From positions 1-22,578 of IMG/VR virus record IMGVR_UViG_3300000318_000082: 22,578 nt of DNA; one strand, given 5' to 3'. A model generated the notes under the pieces. It saw only the letters and a program-made list of their open reading frames with translations, was not told the origin of the DNA and searched no databases. How positions within the stretch are numbered: the stretch's first letter is position 1; every line of letters begins with the position of its first letter. The stretch comes from a virus. The translations under genes and the position numbers were made by a program. This document shows positions 16,316 through 22,578 of this stretch, piece after piece.

Positions 16316-16386
16316 CGATATTGCAAATGAGAGCCGGTATATGGTCGTGTGGGGGTGGTCTTCTGGCAATATCGATAGGGCCACCC
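16316..16386. repeat. nested inverted repeats upstream of terS (cos/pac candidate)
   Basis: The 117-base gap between the secreted-protein gene and terS contains a perfect 9-bp inverted repeat CGATATTGC (16316-16324) / GCAATATCG (16366-16374) interlaced with GGGTGG (16353-16358) / CCACCC (16381-16386). There is no U tract on either strand, so it is not a standard terminator. Small terminase binding or cos sites are often located next to terS in HNH-carrying phages, hence the suggestion. Confidence 0.35.
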
Positions 16387-16398
16387 TTTCACGTCGCA

Positions 16399-17124
16399 TT
16401 ACTTTTTAATATGACGGTATGGGAATTGATATACAGTATCGCCAACTGGCAAAGATATAGTCATTGATTCCCAATGTTTATCACGTTCAAAGAGGACTGC
16501 GCCGCCAGAATAATTATTTGGCTGTATCGTATTTTCTCGTAGTTCTTCGTTCATGAGTTTATCAGAGTCATTATTAAACTGTGCGTTTCGCTCCTGTATC
16601 ATCGCGTTTGTACGGGCTTGTGCTGCATAGTCTGGCGTTGTGGTGGTAGAAGTTGAAACACCATTATAAGTACCATATGCACTCGTACCGTTTGAGCTAT
16701 AGGCGTTGACACTGCCAATGCTGTTTGTCGTAGTGGTAGAAGTTGTGGTTGCCAGTCCTGCTCCCATCGCAGCAAATGCATTAGACCATGCAAGACGGCG
16801 CTGTGATGATTTAACAACCTTTTGCATGCTTATGCGCTTTAATGTCTTTACTTTTGGATGATCTACATTAATGACAAAATCATTTGGCAATACATCAACG
16901 TTTTTAGATGTACTGTTGAACACATCGACTTCGGCGCGAAAATATTTTCCAGTATCGGACATGCTTAGAGTAATGGTTATACCATTGTTCTTTAAGATTT
17001 TGGTCTTCGCTCCATTCCGATATTGCTGCTCACAGTTTGTTTCGTCGCAGACTACAATATGCTGCTGTGCATGTACAAATATTGCTGACACACAAAACAG
17101 CCAAATGGCGATAGACTTTCGCAT
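16399..17124 (-). CDS. secreted accessory protein of unknown function (moron candidate)
   Basis: A 241-aa protein from ATG 17124, preceded by GGGGG-AACC. A longer frame to 17169 exists but would hide the signal peptide. Residues 1-19 (MRKSIAIWLFCVSAIFVHA) are a clear Sec signal peptide with a likely cut before QQH. Then a beta-rich domain (GITITLSMSDTGKYFRAEVDVFNSTSKNVDVLP is spread over about 48-80), a basic stretch KVVKSSQRRLAW, a Ser/Thr/Gly low-complexity part (126-164) and a C-terminal ERDKHWESMTISLPVGD with final strands. It resembles, from memory, hypothetical proteins of Acidobacteria with the same DTGKYFR and WxNAxxAMGA features. It is not a usual phage packaging protein, so a host-altering periplasmic role is possible. 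Confidence 0.75.
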   Translation of the reverse strand: MRKSIAIWLFCVSAIFVHAQQHIVVCDETNCEQQYRNGAKTKILKNNGITITLSMSDTGKYFRAEVDVFNSTSKNVDVLPNDFVINVDHPKVKTLKRISMQKVVKSSQRRLAWSNAFAAMGAGLATTTSTTTTNSIGSVNAYSSNGTSAYGTYNGVSTSTTTTPDYAAQARTNAMIQERNAQFNNDSDKLMNEELRENTIQPNNYSGGAVLFERDKHWESMTISLPVGDTVYQFPYRHIKK

Positions 17125-17207
17125 GGTTCCCCCATAAATTATTTGCTGACGTTGGCAACAATATAACACACTGATGGGAGCCTCTAGGTAATCATCGATA
17201 GTAACAG

Positions 17208-17543
17208 TTACTCATTATTTGCTGTGCGTACACTATGACAACGATGACACAAGCATAATAGATTATCGTCGTCGTACTTTAGCTCCGGGTGCAACGCAAG
17301 TTTTTGGATATGATGTATTTCTGTTGCCACGGTTACAATGCCCTTTGCAGCACAATCGGCACATAATGGATGCTCTCTCAAATATGATTCTCGAAACTGT
17401 CTCCATCGATAATCATAACCTCTTGCGTTACTATTTCCACGATTATCATCAGCAATCTTAGAGGGCGACTGTTGCAAATGTTTACTACAATAGCCTCCCT
17501 CGGACAGTAGTTTGCTACAGGTTGGGTAATTACAAAACTGCAT
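17208..17543 (-). CDS. HNH endonuclease
   Basis: A 111-aa nuclease. An N-terminal zinc-finger-like CNYPTC (4-9) and YCSKH (18-22) pair precedes the HNH core: HPLCADCAAKG (59-68), TEIHHIQKL (75-82) with the His pair 77/78, DDDNLLCLCHRCHS (91-104) with Asn94 and His103, and structural Cys61/64/99/102. Such proteins encoded beside the terminase genes assist DNA packaging and cohesive-end cleavage in HK97-like phages. The start overlaps the upstream stop (TAATG). An inserted accessory gene separates it from terS here. It is unlikely to be a homing endonuclease given its place and lack of intron. Confidence 0.92.
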   Translation of the reverse strand: MQFCNYPTCSKLLSEGGYCSKHLQQSPSKIADDNRGNSNARGYDYRWRQFRESYLREHPLCADCAAKGIVTVATEIHHIQKLALHPELKYDDDNLLCLCHRCHSVRTANNE

Positions 17544-17725
17544 TACACTTCTCTATGAGGCTTCGGACCGGGCTTGAATTCTCCACGCAAATATTCCGGG
17601 TATTTTAGACTAATCTCCCGATAGTATTCCCCAACTTTCTGCGAGCTTTCAACGCGCTTTTTACGCTCTGTCTCGGGACGTAACCCGTTATCTGTATATG
17701 GTAGATCAATATATTTTTTTGACAT
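17543..17725 (-). CDS. small protein of unknown function, first gene of late operon
   Basis: A 60-aa basic protein (MSKKYIDLPYTDNGLRPE...KYPEYLRGEFKPGPKPHREV). I do not recognise it. It is supported by a strong AGGAG 9 bases before ATG 17725, by 1-base overlap with the HNH gene (TAATG) and by being the first gene after a terminator. The middle (TERKKRVESSQKVGEYYREI) is probably helical; the end is Pro/Lys-rich. Its position before the HNH gene suggests a packaging-related or regulatory role, but nothing in the sequence proves that. Confidence 0.72.
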   Translation of the reverse strand: MSKKYIDLPYTDNGLRPETERKKRVESSQKVGEYYREISLKYPEYLRGEFKPGPKPHREV

Positions 17726-17753
17726 TGTTGTTTTCTCCTGATGTATCTATATC

Positions 17754-17761
17754 TATTTATA
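17754..17761 (-). promoter_or_regulatory. TATAAATA element, candidate late promoter
   Basis: The minus strand carries a full TATAAATA, identical to the T4 late promoter core, 28 bases upstream of the first late gene and downstream of the 17799-17833 terminator. A second A/T-rich GATATAGATA follows before the AGGAG. No -35-like TTGACA is seen at the proper distance. Likely start of the late transcript. Confidence 0.5.
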
Positions 17762-17798
17762 CAAACGACGCAAAAATGGCCTTTTAACGTCTAAGCAC

Positions 17799-17833
17799 AA
17801 AAAATCCCCGGCCAAAGGAGATAATGGCCGGGG
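17799..17833 (-). terminator. strong intrinsic terminator of accessory cassette
   Basis: A perfect GC-rich 9-bp stem CCCCGGCCA / TGGCCGGGG with a 10-base loop, followed on the minus strand by ATTTTTTG. It lies 43 bases beyond the stop of the 94-aa gene and separates the accessory genes from the late operon. Confidence 0.92.
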
Positions 17834-17875
17834 AACATAGTAGGATATTAATGGTATTGACTGACACCATCATTG

Positions 17876-18160
17876 TTATTTAGCTTTTAACTTTGCCTCT
17901 TTTTCTTCGGCCTCTTTGAGGTAATCACTAAACTGTTTCGGCACAATTATCTTGCCATCAACAATATCGATAAACTTTCGCATATCATTAACAACTTGAC
18001 TCGTGCGATCTAACGGGTGCAAAATGTACTCTACTTTGTTTGATGGGTTTTGTTTGATTCCCCACCAAGACATAACTCCTACAGATGACACACTTACCAT
18101 TACCGAGCTAGTGTTGATTGCATCACCTGACAAAACACATATCCCGTGATGGGTTGGCAT
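17876..18160 (-). CDS. hypothetical protein, accessory cassette
   Basis: A 94-aa protein (MPTHHGICVLSGDAIN...). I do not recognise it. The start chosen is ATG 18160, with GGAGG 10 bases upstream. A longer form from GTG 18250 overlaps the DUF2971 stop by 4 bases (GTGA) and adds 30 hydrophobic residues, but has no ribosome site; it cannot be excluded. The N-terminal half is beta-like (VMVSVSSVGVMSWWGIKQ), followed by a VEYILHPLDRTSQVVNDMRKFIDIV region and a Lys/Glu/Ala helix at the end. It is the last gene before a strong terminator, so it probably shares a message, and maybe a task, with the DUF2971 gene. Confidence 0.65.
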   Translation of the reverse strand: MPTHHGICVLSGDAINTSSVMVSVSSVGVMSWWGIKQNPSNKVEYILHPLDRTSQVVNDMRKFIDIVDGKIIVPKQFSDYLKEAEEKEAKLKAK

Positions 18161-18246
18161 AATGATTAATCCTCCAAAAATGATTTCGTGCTGCACTAAT
18201 ATAATCGGCACAAAACAATCAGCAATCGCATATGTGTTAATATGAT

Positions 18247-19137
18247 TCACGCAGGTAATGAGCTAAGTCTATACTTAGCCCTATCAATGTGCATTTTATA
18301 TAACGAAATCCCTTTATCCTGACATATCGAATGAACCATATTTTCAGATTCAAAACTTATTTTTGACCCCAAATATATAGCACTGGGAGTATCACACAAC
18401 ACATAGTCTTCTTTGCTATTAATTGGCTTATTGACAATAAAGCGCCACTCTTCTTCATATGCCCACATGTAATACTTGAACAGGCTCGGGAGTACATATA
18501 AAACATATAATTCTCTATCAACATTAGGAATTTTTCCCACACATTGATCAAACATAGACGATGCAGAATTTTGATATTCTCGTCTTAATACTACCTTATC
18601 GGAATACAGCACTGGATATATCCATGAACGAACAAATCTCATGCCTTCCTTACTGAGGTCATATTCCACACATATTCCTTTATGACTATCTGCATAATGG
18701 GACCACATAAGCATTGAATCATTTACCGCACTAAAGCAACTCACATAGATGTTATTACTTCGCAACGTGTTATATCTATTCAGCACATCTTCTTCTGAAT
18801 TTATAATTTTTAGCGCATTTTCTTTAGCCTTTAAATCTGTTTCTTTATTCATAATAAGTTGCACAAAGCGTTCCCACCCACCTGTAAACTCATTATTGAG
18901 GATTTCTTCCATATCGTATCCCATCAAGCTATCGTATGGGTCATTAAAATTGCTAGGGCTACTACAATGAAGAAAATTCATTTTAATTGACGACAATCTA
19001 GGCACATCTACCGGCATATACTTATACAGCTTTCGCGGTATGTTTTTATCTATTATATCTATCGACATCCTCAAATGTTCCAGTGTCGGTTCAGATAGTA
19101 ACTTCGCTAACTCTTTACGCCATTCCTGATCAGACAA
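18247..19137 (-). CDS. DUF2971 family protein
   Basis: A 296-aa protein with the typical DUF2971 blocks in order: LYKY (37-40), FNDPYD (64-69), CFS (134-136), MWSHYAD (144-150), KGICVEYD (153-160), YEEEWRF (227-233) and IYLGSKI (254-260). Biochemical function of the family is unknown to me; members occur widely on mobile elements and phages. It starts at TTG 19137 with GGAGG seven bases upstream, a strong site with a rare start codon that would moderate output. It lies in a leftward cassette between the iteron region and the late genes, with its own terminator, as expected for an accessory or superinfection-exclusion gene. That role is inference. Confidence 0.88.
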   Translation of the reverse strand: MSDQEWRKELAKLLSEPTLEHLRMSIDIIDKNIPRKLYKYMPVDVPRLSSIKMNFLHCSSPSNFNDPYDSLMGYDMEEILNNEFTGGWERFVQLIMNKETDLKAKENALKIINSEEDVLNRYNTLRSNNIYVSCFSAVNDSMLMWSHYADSHKGICVEYDLSKEGMRFVRSWIYPVLYSDKVVLRREYQNSASSMFDQCVGKIPNVDRELYVLYVLPSLFKYYMWAYEEEWRFIVNKPINSKEDYVLCDTPSAIYLGSKISFESENMVHSICQDKGISLYKMHIDRAKYRLSSLPA

Positions 19138-19164
19138 GGTATTACCTCCAAATGTTTTTGGTGA

Positions 19165-19368
19165 TCAATGATTATCTGTATCGTTTCCAGAGGTTGGCAA
19201 CTCTGATATTGGCGGCTGTATTTTTTGAGTAATGTACTCCGATGCCGTCATATTGACGATGTTTGCTGTTATTTCTTTGCAAAAAAATACTTGATAATTT
19301 CCCATGCTATCCAACAGAGCTTTAACGCCTACATATTCTGTCATCTTACGCATGCCATCGGATTTCAT
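19165..19368 (-). CDS. small hypothetical protein at iteron border
   Basis: A possible 67-aa protein (MKSDGMRKMTEYVGVKALLDSMGNY...). It has no good ribosome site; ATG 19368 lies inside a TGTATGAA repeat, and ATG 19353 is an alternative start. The composition (KALLDSMGNYQVFF, SEYITQKIQPPISELP) looks coding, and it ends 27 bases before the DUF2971 start, so it may be the first gene of that cassette. If it is translated, its start codon within a repeat would allow autoregulation by whatever binds the repeats. No family recognised. Confidence 0.45.
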   Translation of the reverse strand: MKSDGMRKMTEYVGVKALLDSMGNYQVFFCKEITANIVNMTASEYITQKIQPPISELPTSGNDTDNH

Positions 19369-19645
19369 ACACTAATGATACATTATGTACATAGATGCAT
19401 TCCTTCATGCACTACTTAACTTCTTTATTTACAGCATATTACGTCAATAATGTATGAAGTGTATGAAGAAATGGCCATCTTGCTCTCAGAAAGTAATTTT
19501 TGTTTTTTATTTTTTTGGAGAAATTATTAAAATTACATACACTTCATACACTAATTGACTTAAACTGCTGATTTTAAATGATATATGTAATGTATGAAGC
19601 AAAATAAGTTCATACATTTTCATACACTTCATACATATTCATACA
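19363..19645. repeat. iteron-like array of TTCATACA / TGTATGAA
   Basis: Nine exact copies of an 8-bp core. TTCATACA orientation: 19364, 19543, 19609, 19619, 19628, 19638. TGTATGAA orientation: 19451, 19460, 19591. The right group has four copies spaced 10, 9 and 10 bp, and the left pair is a perfect 9-bp tandem (TGTATGAAG twice); the isolated copies have a degenerate neighbour (19533-19541 and 19582-19590). This phasing of about one helical turn fits arrays bound by a replication initiator or repressor. The region lies between divergent transcription units, next to primase and helicase genes, so it is a candidate phage origin and/or operator. Confidence 0.8.
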
Positions 19646-19693
19646 CAAAATCTTTACTGACTTATTGAATTGTTATTTTTTTGCTGGCATGAT
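19555..19693 (+). promoter_or_regulatory. candidate rightward promoters in iteron region
   Basis: Two weak sigma70-like candidates are visible. TTGAAT (19665-19670), 17 bases, CATGAT (19688-19693) lies just downstream of the four-copy repeat group. TTGACT (19555-19560) with TGATAT (19579-19584) at an 18-base spacing overlaps the repeats and so could be controlled by their binder. Either would drive the primase and helicase genes. The rest of 19646-19893 shows no gene I can support; it would be a leader of about 190 bases. Confidence 0.3.
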
Positions 19694-19843
19694 GTACATA
19701 TCAAGCCGTTAAGTGCCATGTTTTTTCGCATTGTGCTAAATACATATGTAAGGGTGAAGTCCAGATCATCTAGCAATCATACCAACACAAGATTTTAAGT
19801 TGGCCCGATTGAGCCTTATCAATCACAAACATGATTGCTCAAA

Positions 19844-19872
19844 CCCTCAACTATCTGGACAATGGTTGGGGG
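19844..19872 (+). promoter_or_regulatory. leader hairpin before primase gene
   Basis: An 8-bp stem CCCTCAAC / GTTGGGGG (one T-G pair, 13-base loop), ending 12 bases before the AGGAG of the primase gene. It could limit ribosome access or act as a weak attenuator (tacattatttt follows). A smaller inverted repeat GATTGA-gcctta-TCAATC lies at 19807-19824. Confidence 0.25.
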
Positions 19873-19893
19873 TACATTATTTTAGGAGTAGTT

Positions 19894-21057
19894 ATGTTAT
19901 CAATTAAAGGATCAGTATCATATATTATCGGCAAGCATGATTTAGATAAATCACACAATGGATGGATTAATACAGAATTGCCTCTCGAAGATTGGTATGC
20001 AATTTCATCCGAATATGGTCATGCAATTTGTGCAGAATTAAAAGATGGGCATCGTGCCAATGCCAACGTGTTGTCCCGTCAATTGTTTTACTTGGATATT
20101 GATGATGCACATGTAACATTACAGGAATCTCTCTCAGATGATTTTGTAAAGGCTCGTGCAGCATATATCTATACTACTTGCAACTATAAGGAAGCTGGTC
20201 CACAAAAGCATCGTATCGCATACGCTATAGCCGAGCCTCTAAACGATCATGATGACATACGCAATCTAACGTATGCCCTCATCTATGCTCGCGAATATCC
20301 TTACTTGGACAATCCGATATATGATGCAACTCACAAGCGAAAAACCCGTTGTGATGCTGCATGCATTGATCCATCCAGATTGTATACTGGCAATCCAACA
20401 CCTGCTCATCGATATTATTTTGGCAATGTCATATCTATGGATGAGGTACACATATTAATTGACGAGTACGCCGCCAAAGGCAAGGAGTTAATACATGGAC
20501 GTCCAGCACAATCACATATAACCATACCTGCATCACGTACAATGCAGGATGACGATAAACAATCATTGTTAGAATCATTGATGACATCATGCACCATACT
20601 TGTACCATCTGATAGTTACCGCACTATCCATAAAATTGCCAATGCCATGTTAAATATCGGCTATATGCCATACGATGTTGATTGTGTTGTGCGTCATATC
20701 GGTCAATGCCGTGCTGACATCAATAAACTAATTATCAATTTTGCTGACCGTCAGAATGATCATAATAGTCACTGGTCAGGTAACAAAGTTGGATATACAA
20801 CCATTAAACAATTTTTGCAATCATGCGGACACCCCGATTATATAACTGGCAAAACCCCAATGCCGAGTTGGGTAATCCCAAAAATCCGTAAAATTATCAT
20901 CTCTAATATGTCTGCACATGACACTTATCTGCAATTTTATGACTATTGCAATAAATACATTATGAATAACATTGGTCCAGCAATCGTCAGTATTTTTGCA
21001 GATAAGTATCCGGCAGAAAAACTACACATACAGCAACTAACCGATTTAATTAAATAG
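19894..21057 (+). CDS. archaeo-eukaryotic primase (AEP)-like replication protein
   Basis: A 387-aa protein. I place the start at ATG 19894 (MLSIKGSVSYIIGKHD) because AGGAG lies five bases upstream; the upstream in-frame ATG 19831 lacks a ribosome site. Expected AEP motifs: hydrophobic-D-x-D-D (FYLDIDDAH, Asp68/70/71) for metal binding, HRIAYAI (His106, Arg107) for nucleotide binding, and DPSRLYTGN (158-166), a block common in phage primase domains. A helical C-terminal part (SYRTIHKIANAMLNIGY, later WVIPKIRKIIISN) probably contacts the helicase. It would make primers at the phage origin, together with the downstream ATPase gene 18 bases away. The family call is by motif recognition. Confidence 0.75.
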   Translation: MLSIKGSVSYIIGKHDLDKSHNGWINTELPLEDWYAISSEYGHAICAELKDGHRANANVLSRQLFYLDIDDAHVTLQESLSDDFVKARAAYIYTTCNYKEAGPQKHRIAYAIAEPLNDHDDIRNLTYALIYAREYPYLDNPIYDATHKRKTRCDAACIDPSRLYTGNPTPAHRYYFGNVISMDEVHILIDEYAAKGKELIHGRPAQSHITIPASRTMQDDDKQSLLESLMTSCTILVPSDSYRTIHKIANAMLNIGYMPYDVDCVVRHIGQCRADINKLIINFADRQNDHNSHWSGNKVGYTTIKQFLQSCGHPDYITGKTPMPSWVIPKIRKIIISNMSAHDTYLQFYDYCNKYIMNNIGPAIVSIFADKYPAEKLHIQQLTDLIK

Positions 21058-21075
21058 GAGCAAATCATAAAAATC

Positions 21076-22578
21076 ATGTTTGACACGAATAAAGCATTAT
21101 CAACTCTCAACAACGCAATTAACGAAACCTATACGGATAGCAGTATTATTAAAGGAGAAGTAACCCAATATCTATTAGATGCAAAGGTTAATCCAACCGC
21201 ATTTTGCCCGACCTCATGGACTCTCTATATGGATAGAGCATATGGCACACCCTATCAAGATGACATGGCGCAATATTTGTTGCTGGTGTGGCCGCGTTTA
21301 AAATCAAAAGATATACATATGTATCTGCATAAGAAGGATGTATGTAAGGTATATGGCAATTATCCAGCAACTACCGCCGATTTTGTACATCTCTACACAT
21401 CATCAAAAAATATTACCGCAAACTTTTCAACGATTTTGCAGGGTAAAACTAAAATGAGTATGACCGATCTAGAGCGCGATGCATACGAGCAAATCATAAA
21501 TTTGAGAATGCACGACTATAAAATCATGCCATACACTGATAGATTGCTATCTAACTGCATCGGCAAATGGCACGACGATCAACAAGCATCGTGCCGGGCA
21601 ACCTTGTTGGCATCTCTCACCGGCAAATGTAACGCAGACTTGGCAAACACCGAATGGCGCAAGTTTGTTGAAATTATTGACAAAAACCCCGCAGCACGCG
21701 AAAAAACTATTATCGTACTCAAGCATTGGATGTATAACTTTAAACGTGCAATGGCTGGTCATGTTGCAAAAAATCCAATTATGCCAGTGCTTACAGGACC
21801 GCAAAATAATGGTAAGTCATCGGCTGTATCCAAGATGCTTGCCAAGATCGACAAAGCAGAAGGAATGTGGGTTACTGACATTAAGCAATTGACCGACCCC
21901 AATGCATATTTACAATGCGCAAATATGCCAGTTGCTTTCCTCGATGAAATGGACAAGTTTGATAAGACTAGCGCAGCAACCACAAAAGCATTTTTGACTA
22001 AAAACAATGTGACGGCCCGTAAATTATTCACTCAATTTTTTGATACCAAGGCCAAATTAATTCAAATGATCGGCACTGCCAACGAGGAATTAAATTCAAT
22101 TATTACGGACACCACTGGCACCCGTCGATTCTGGGAAATTCAGACACCATTTGACATGTGTAAAAAACTTGATTGGTGGGATAATATTGATTTCGATTTA
22201 CTTTGGCAGTCTGTTGATATAGACGTTGACCCAATGGATCGTGACGCATATCTAGCAATATTCGACTATCAACAAGAATATCAACGCTGCAAGAGCTATG
22301 TTGAGGAATGGATCGACGCCGAAAATGTATCAGGCACTAAATTGATTTCAGAATGGTTTGTGGAATGGCAAGAATGGGCGAAAATCTACCAAATCAAACA
22401 GGCAACAAACACATTTAGATTTTTTGGAAAGACAATTCGTGCAGTACCGGGAATAACCTCTGGTCGCACAAGCAAAAGTACGACAATAACTATTCCTGAT
22501 AAGTTATTATCACATAAAGTTTGCGATGATACTCTATCATCTAAACTAGCGGATTTAAGATGCAAGATTATGGACTAA
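21076..22578 (+). CDS. VirE-family (PF05272) SF3-like ATPase / replicative helicase
   Basis: A 500-aa protein whose stop codon is the last three bases of the window. After an N-terminal region of unknown fold (1-200), the ATPase part has Walker A GPQNNGKS (241-248), Walker B VAFLDEMD (287-294), a sensor MIGTANEELNSIITD (331-345) and arginine-finger-like TTGTRRFWEI (346-355). This set is the signature of virulence-associated E / DUF5906-like replication ATPases found in phages and satellites, related to superfamily 3 helicases. The upstream KHWMYNFKRAM near 216-226 also fits. ATG 21076 is 15 bases from the nearest AGGAG, an unusually long gap, but no better start is in frame. It forms an operon with the primase. 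Confidence 0.88.
   Translation: MFDTNKALSTLNNAINETYTDSSIIKGEVTQYLLDAKVNPTAFCPTSWTLYMDRAYGTPYQDDMAQYLLLVWPRLKSKDIHMYLHKKDVCKVYGNYPATTADFVHLYTSSKNITANFSTILQGKTKMSMTDLERDAYEQIINLRMHDYKIMPYTDRLLSNCIGKWHDDQQASCRATLLASLTGKCNADLANTEWRKFVEIIDKNPAAREKTIIVLKHWMYNFKRAMAGHVAKNPIMPVLTGPQNNGKSSAVSKMLAKIDKAEGMWVTDIKQLTDPNAYLQCANMPVAFLDEMDKFDKTSAATTKAFLTKNNVTARKLFTQFFDTKAKLIQMIGTANEELNSIITDTTGTRRFWEIQTPFDMCKKLDWWDNIDFDLLWQSVDIDVDPMDRDAYLAIFDYQQEYQRCKSYVEEWIDAENVSGTKLISEWFVEWQEWAKIYQIKQATNTFRFFGKTIRAVPGITSGRTSKSTTITIPDKLLSHKVCDDTLSSKLADLRCKIMD

Noticed and set aside
16353-16386. GGGTGG/CCACCC hairpin as a terminator of the secreted-protein gene
   Set aside because: No U tract follows on the minus strand.
16282-16392. 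Upstream extension of the small terminase from ATG 16392
   Set aside because: The added residues are Cys/Arg/Tyr-rich and not like P27 proteins; the stretch runs over inverted repeats.
17125-17169. Upstream extension of the secreted protein gene from 17169
   Set aside because: The signal peptide begins at ATG 17124 with a purine-rich site just ahead; the extension has no ribosome site.
19363-19645. CRISPR array
   Set aside because: The repeat unit is 8-9 bp with 0-2 bp gaps and both orientations, unlike CRISPR repeats with unique spacers; fits iterons or operators.
19831-19893. N-terminal extension of the primase from ATG 19831
   Set aside because: No ribosome site, and ATG 19894 has AGGAG at suitable distance.

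Overview
The window is about 22.6 kb of an AT-rich tailed-phage (or prophage) genome. It carries an HK97-fold capsid module and a long non-contractile tail module (tail tube, frameshifted chaperone pair, tape measure, no sheath), which points to a siphovirus-like member of Caudoviricetes. Shine-Dalgarno sites of the AGGAG/GGAGG type are common, so the host is a bacterium with ordinary SD initiation. I cannot name the host. The periplasmic accessory protein at 16399-17124 reminds me of hypothetical proteins of Acidobacteria, but that is only a hint. No integrase, repressor, lysis gene, tRNA or CRISPR array was seen, so lifestyle is undetermined.

Layout, right to left on the minus strand (late genes): a 60-aa protein and an HNH nuclease; a secreted accessory protein inserted in the packaging region; small and large terminase; portal; prohead protease with a cysteine-rich tail; major capsid protein; four head-tail connector and completion proteins; major tail tube protein; tail assembly chaperone with a -1 frameshift extension; tape measure; then a tip cassette (distal tail protein, DUF2163-like hub, DUF6950/NlpC-like peptidase, giant J-like tip protein). 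The tip cassette has the same order as gene transfer agent genes g12 to g15. The tip protein is cut by the left window edge after 1182 codons and appears to carry carbohydrate-active modules.

Between about 17.8 and 19.4 kb lies a separate leftward cassette: a 67-aa ORF, a DUF2971 protein and a 94-aa protein, closed by a strong intrinsic terminator. It looks like an accessory (moron or exclusion) unit. To its right, 19363-19645 holds nine copies of an 8-bp sequence (TTCATACA/TGTATGAA) in phased tandem groups. This is a good candidate for a replication origin or operator array. Rightward from it run two replication genes: an archaeo-eukaryotic primase-like protein and a VirE-family superfamily 3 ATPase/helicase, which ends exactly at the right window edge.

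The most notable regulatory observations are: (i) a minus-strand ATAAATA element just upstream of seven late-gene starts, three times directly after an intrinsic-terminator-like hairpin, resembling T4-type late promoters; (ii) a well-formed -1 frameshift site with a two-part stem-loop in the tail chaperone; (iii) matching leaders in front of the major capsid and major tail genes.
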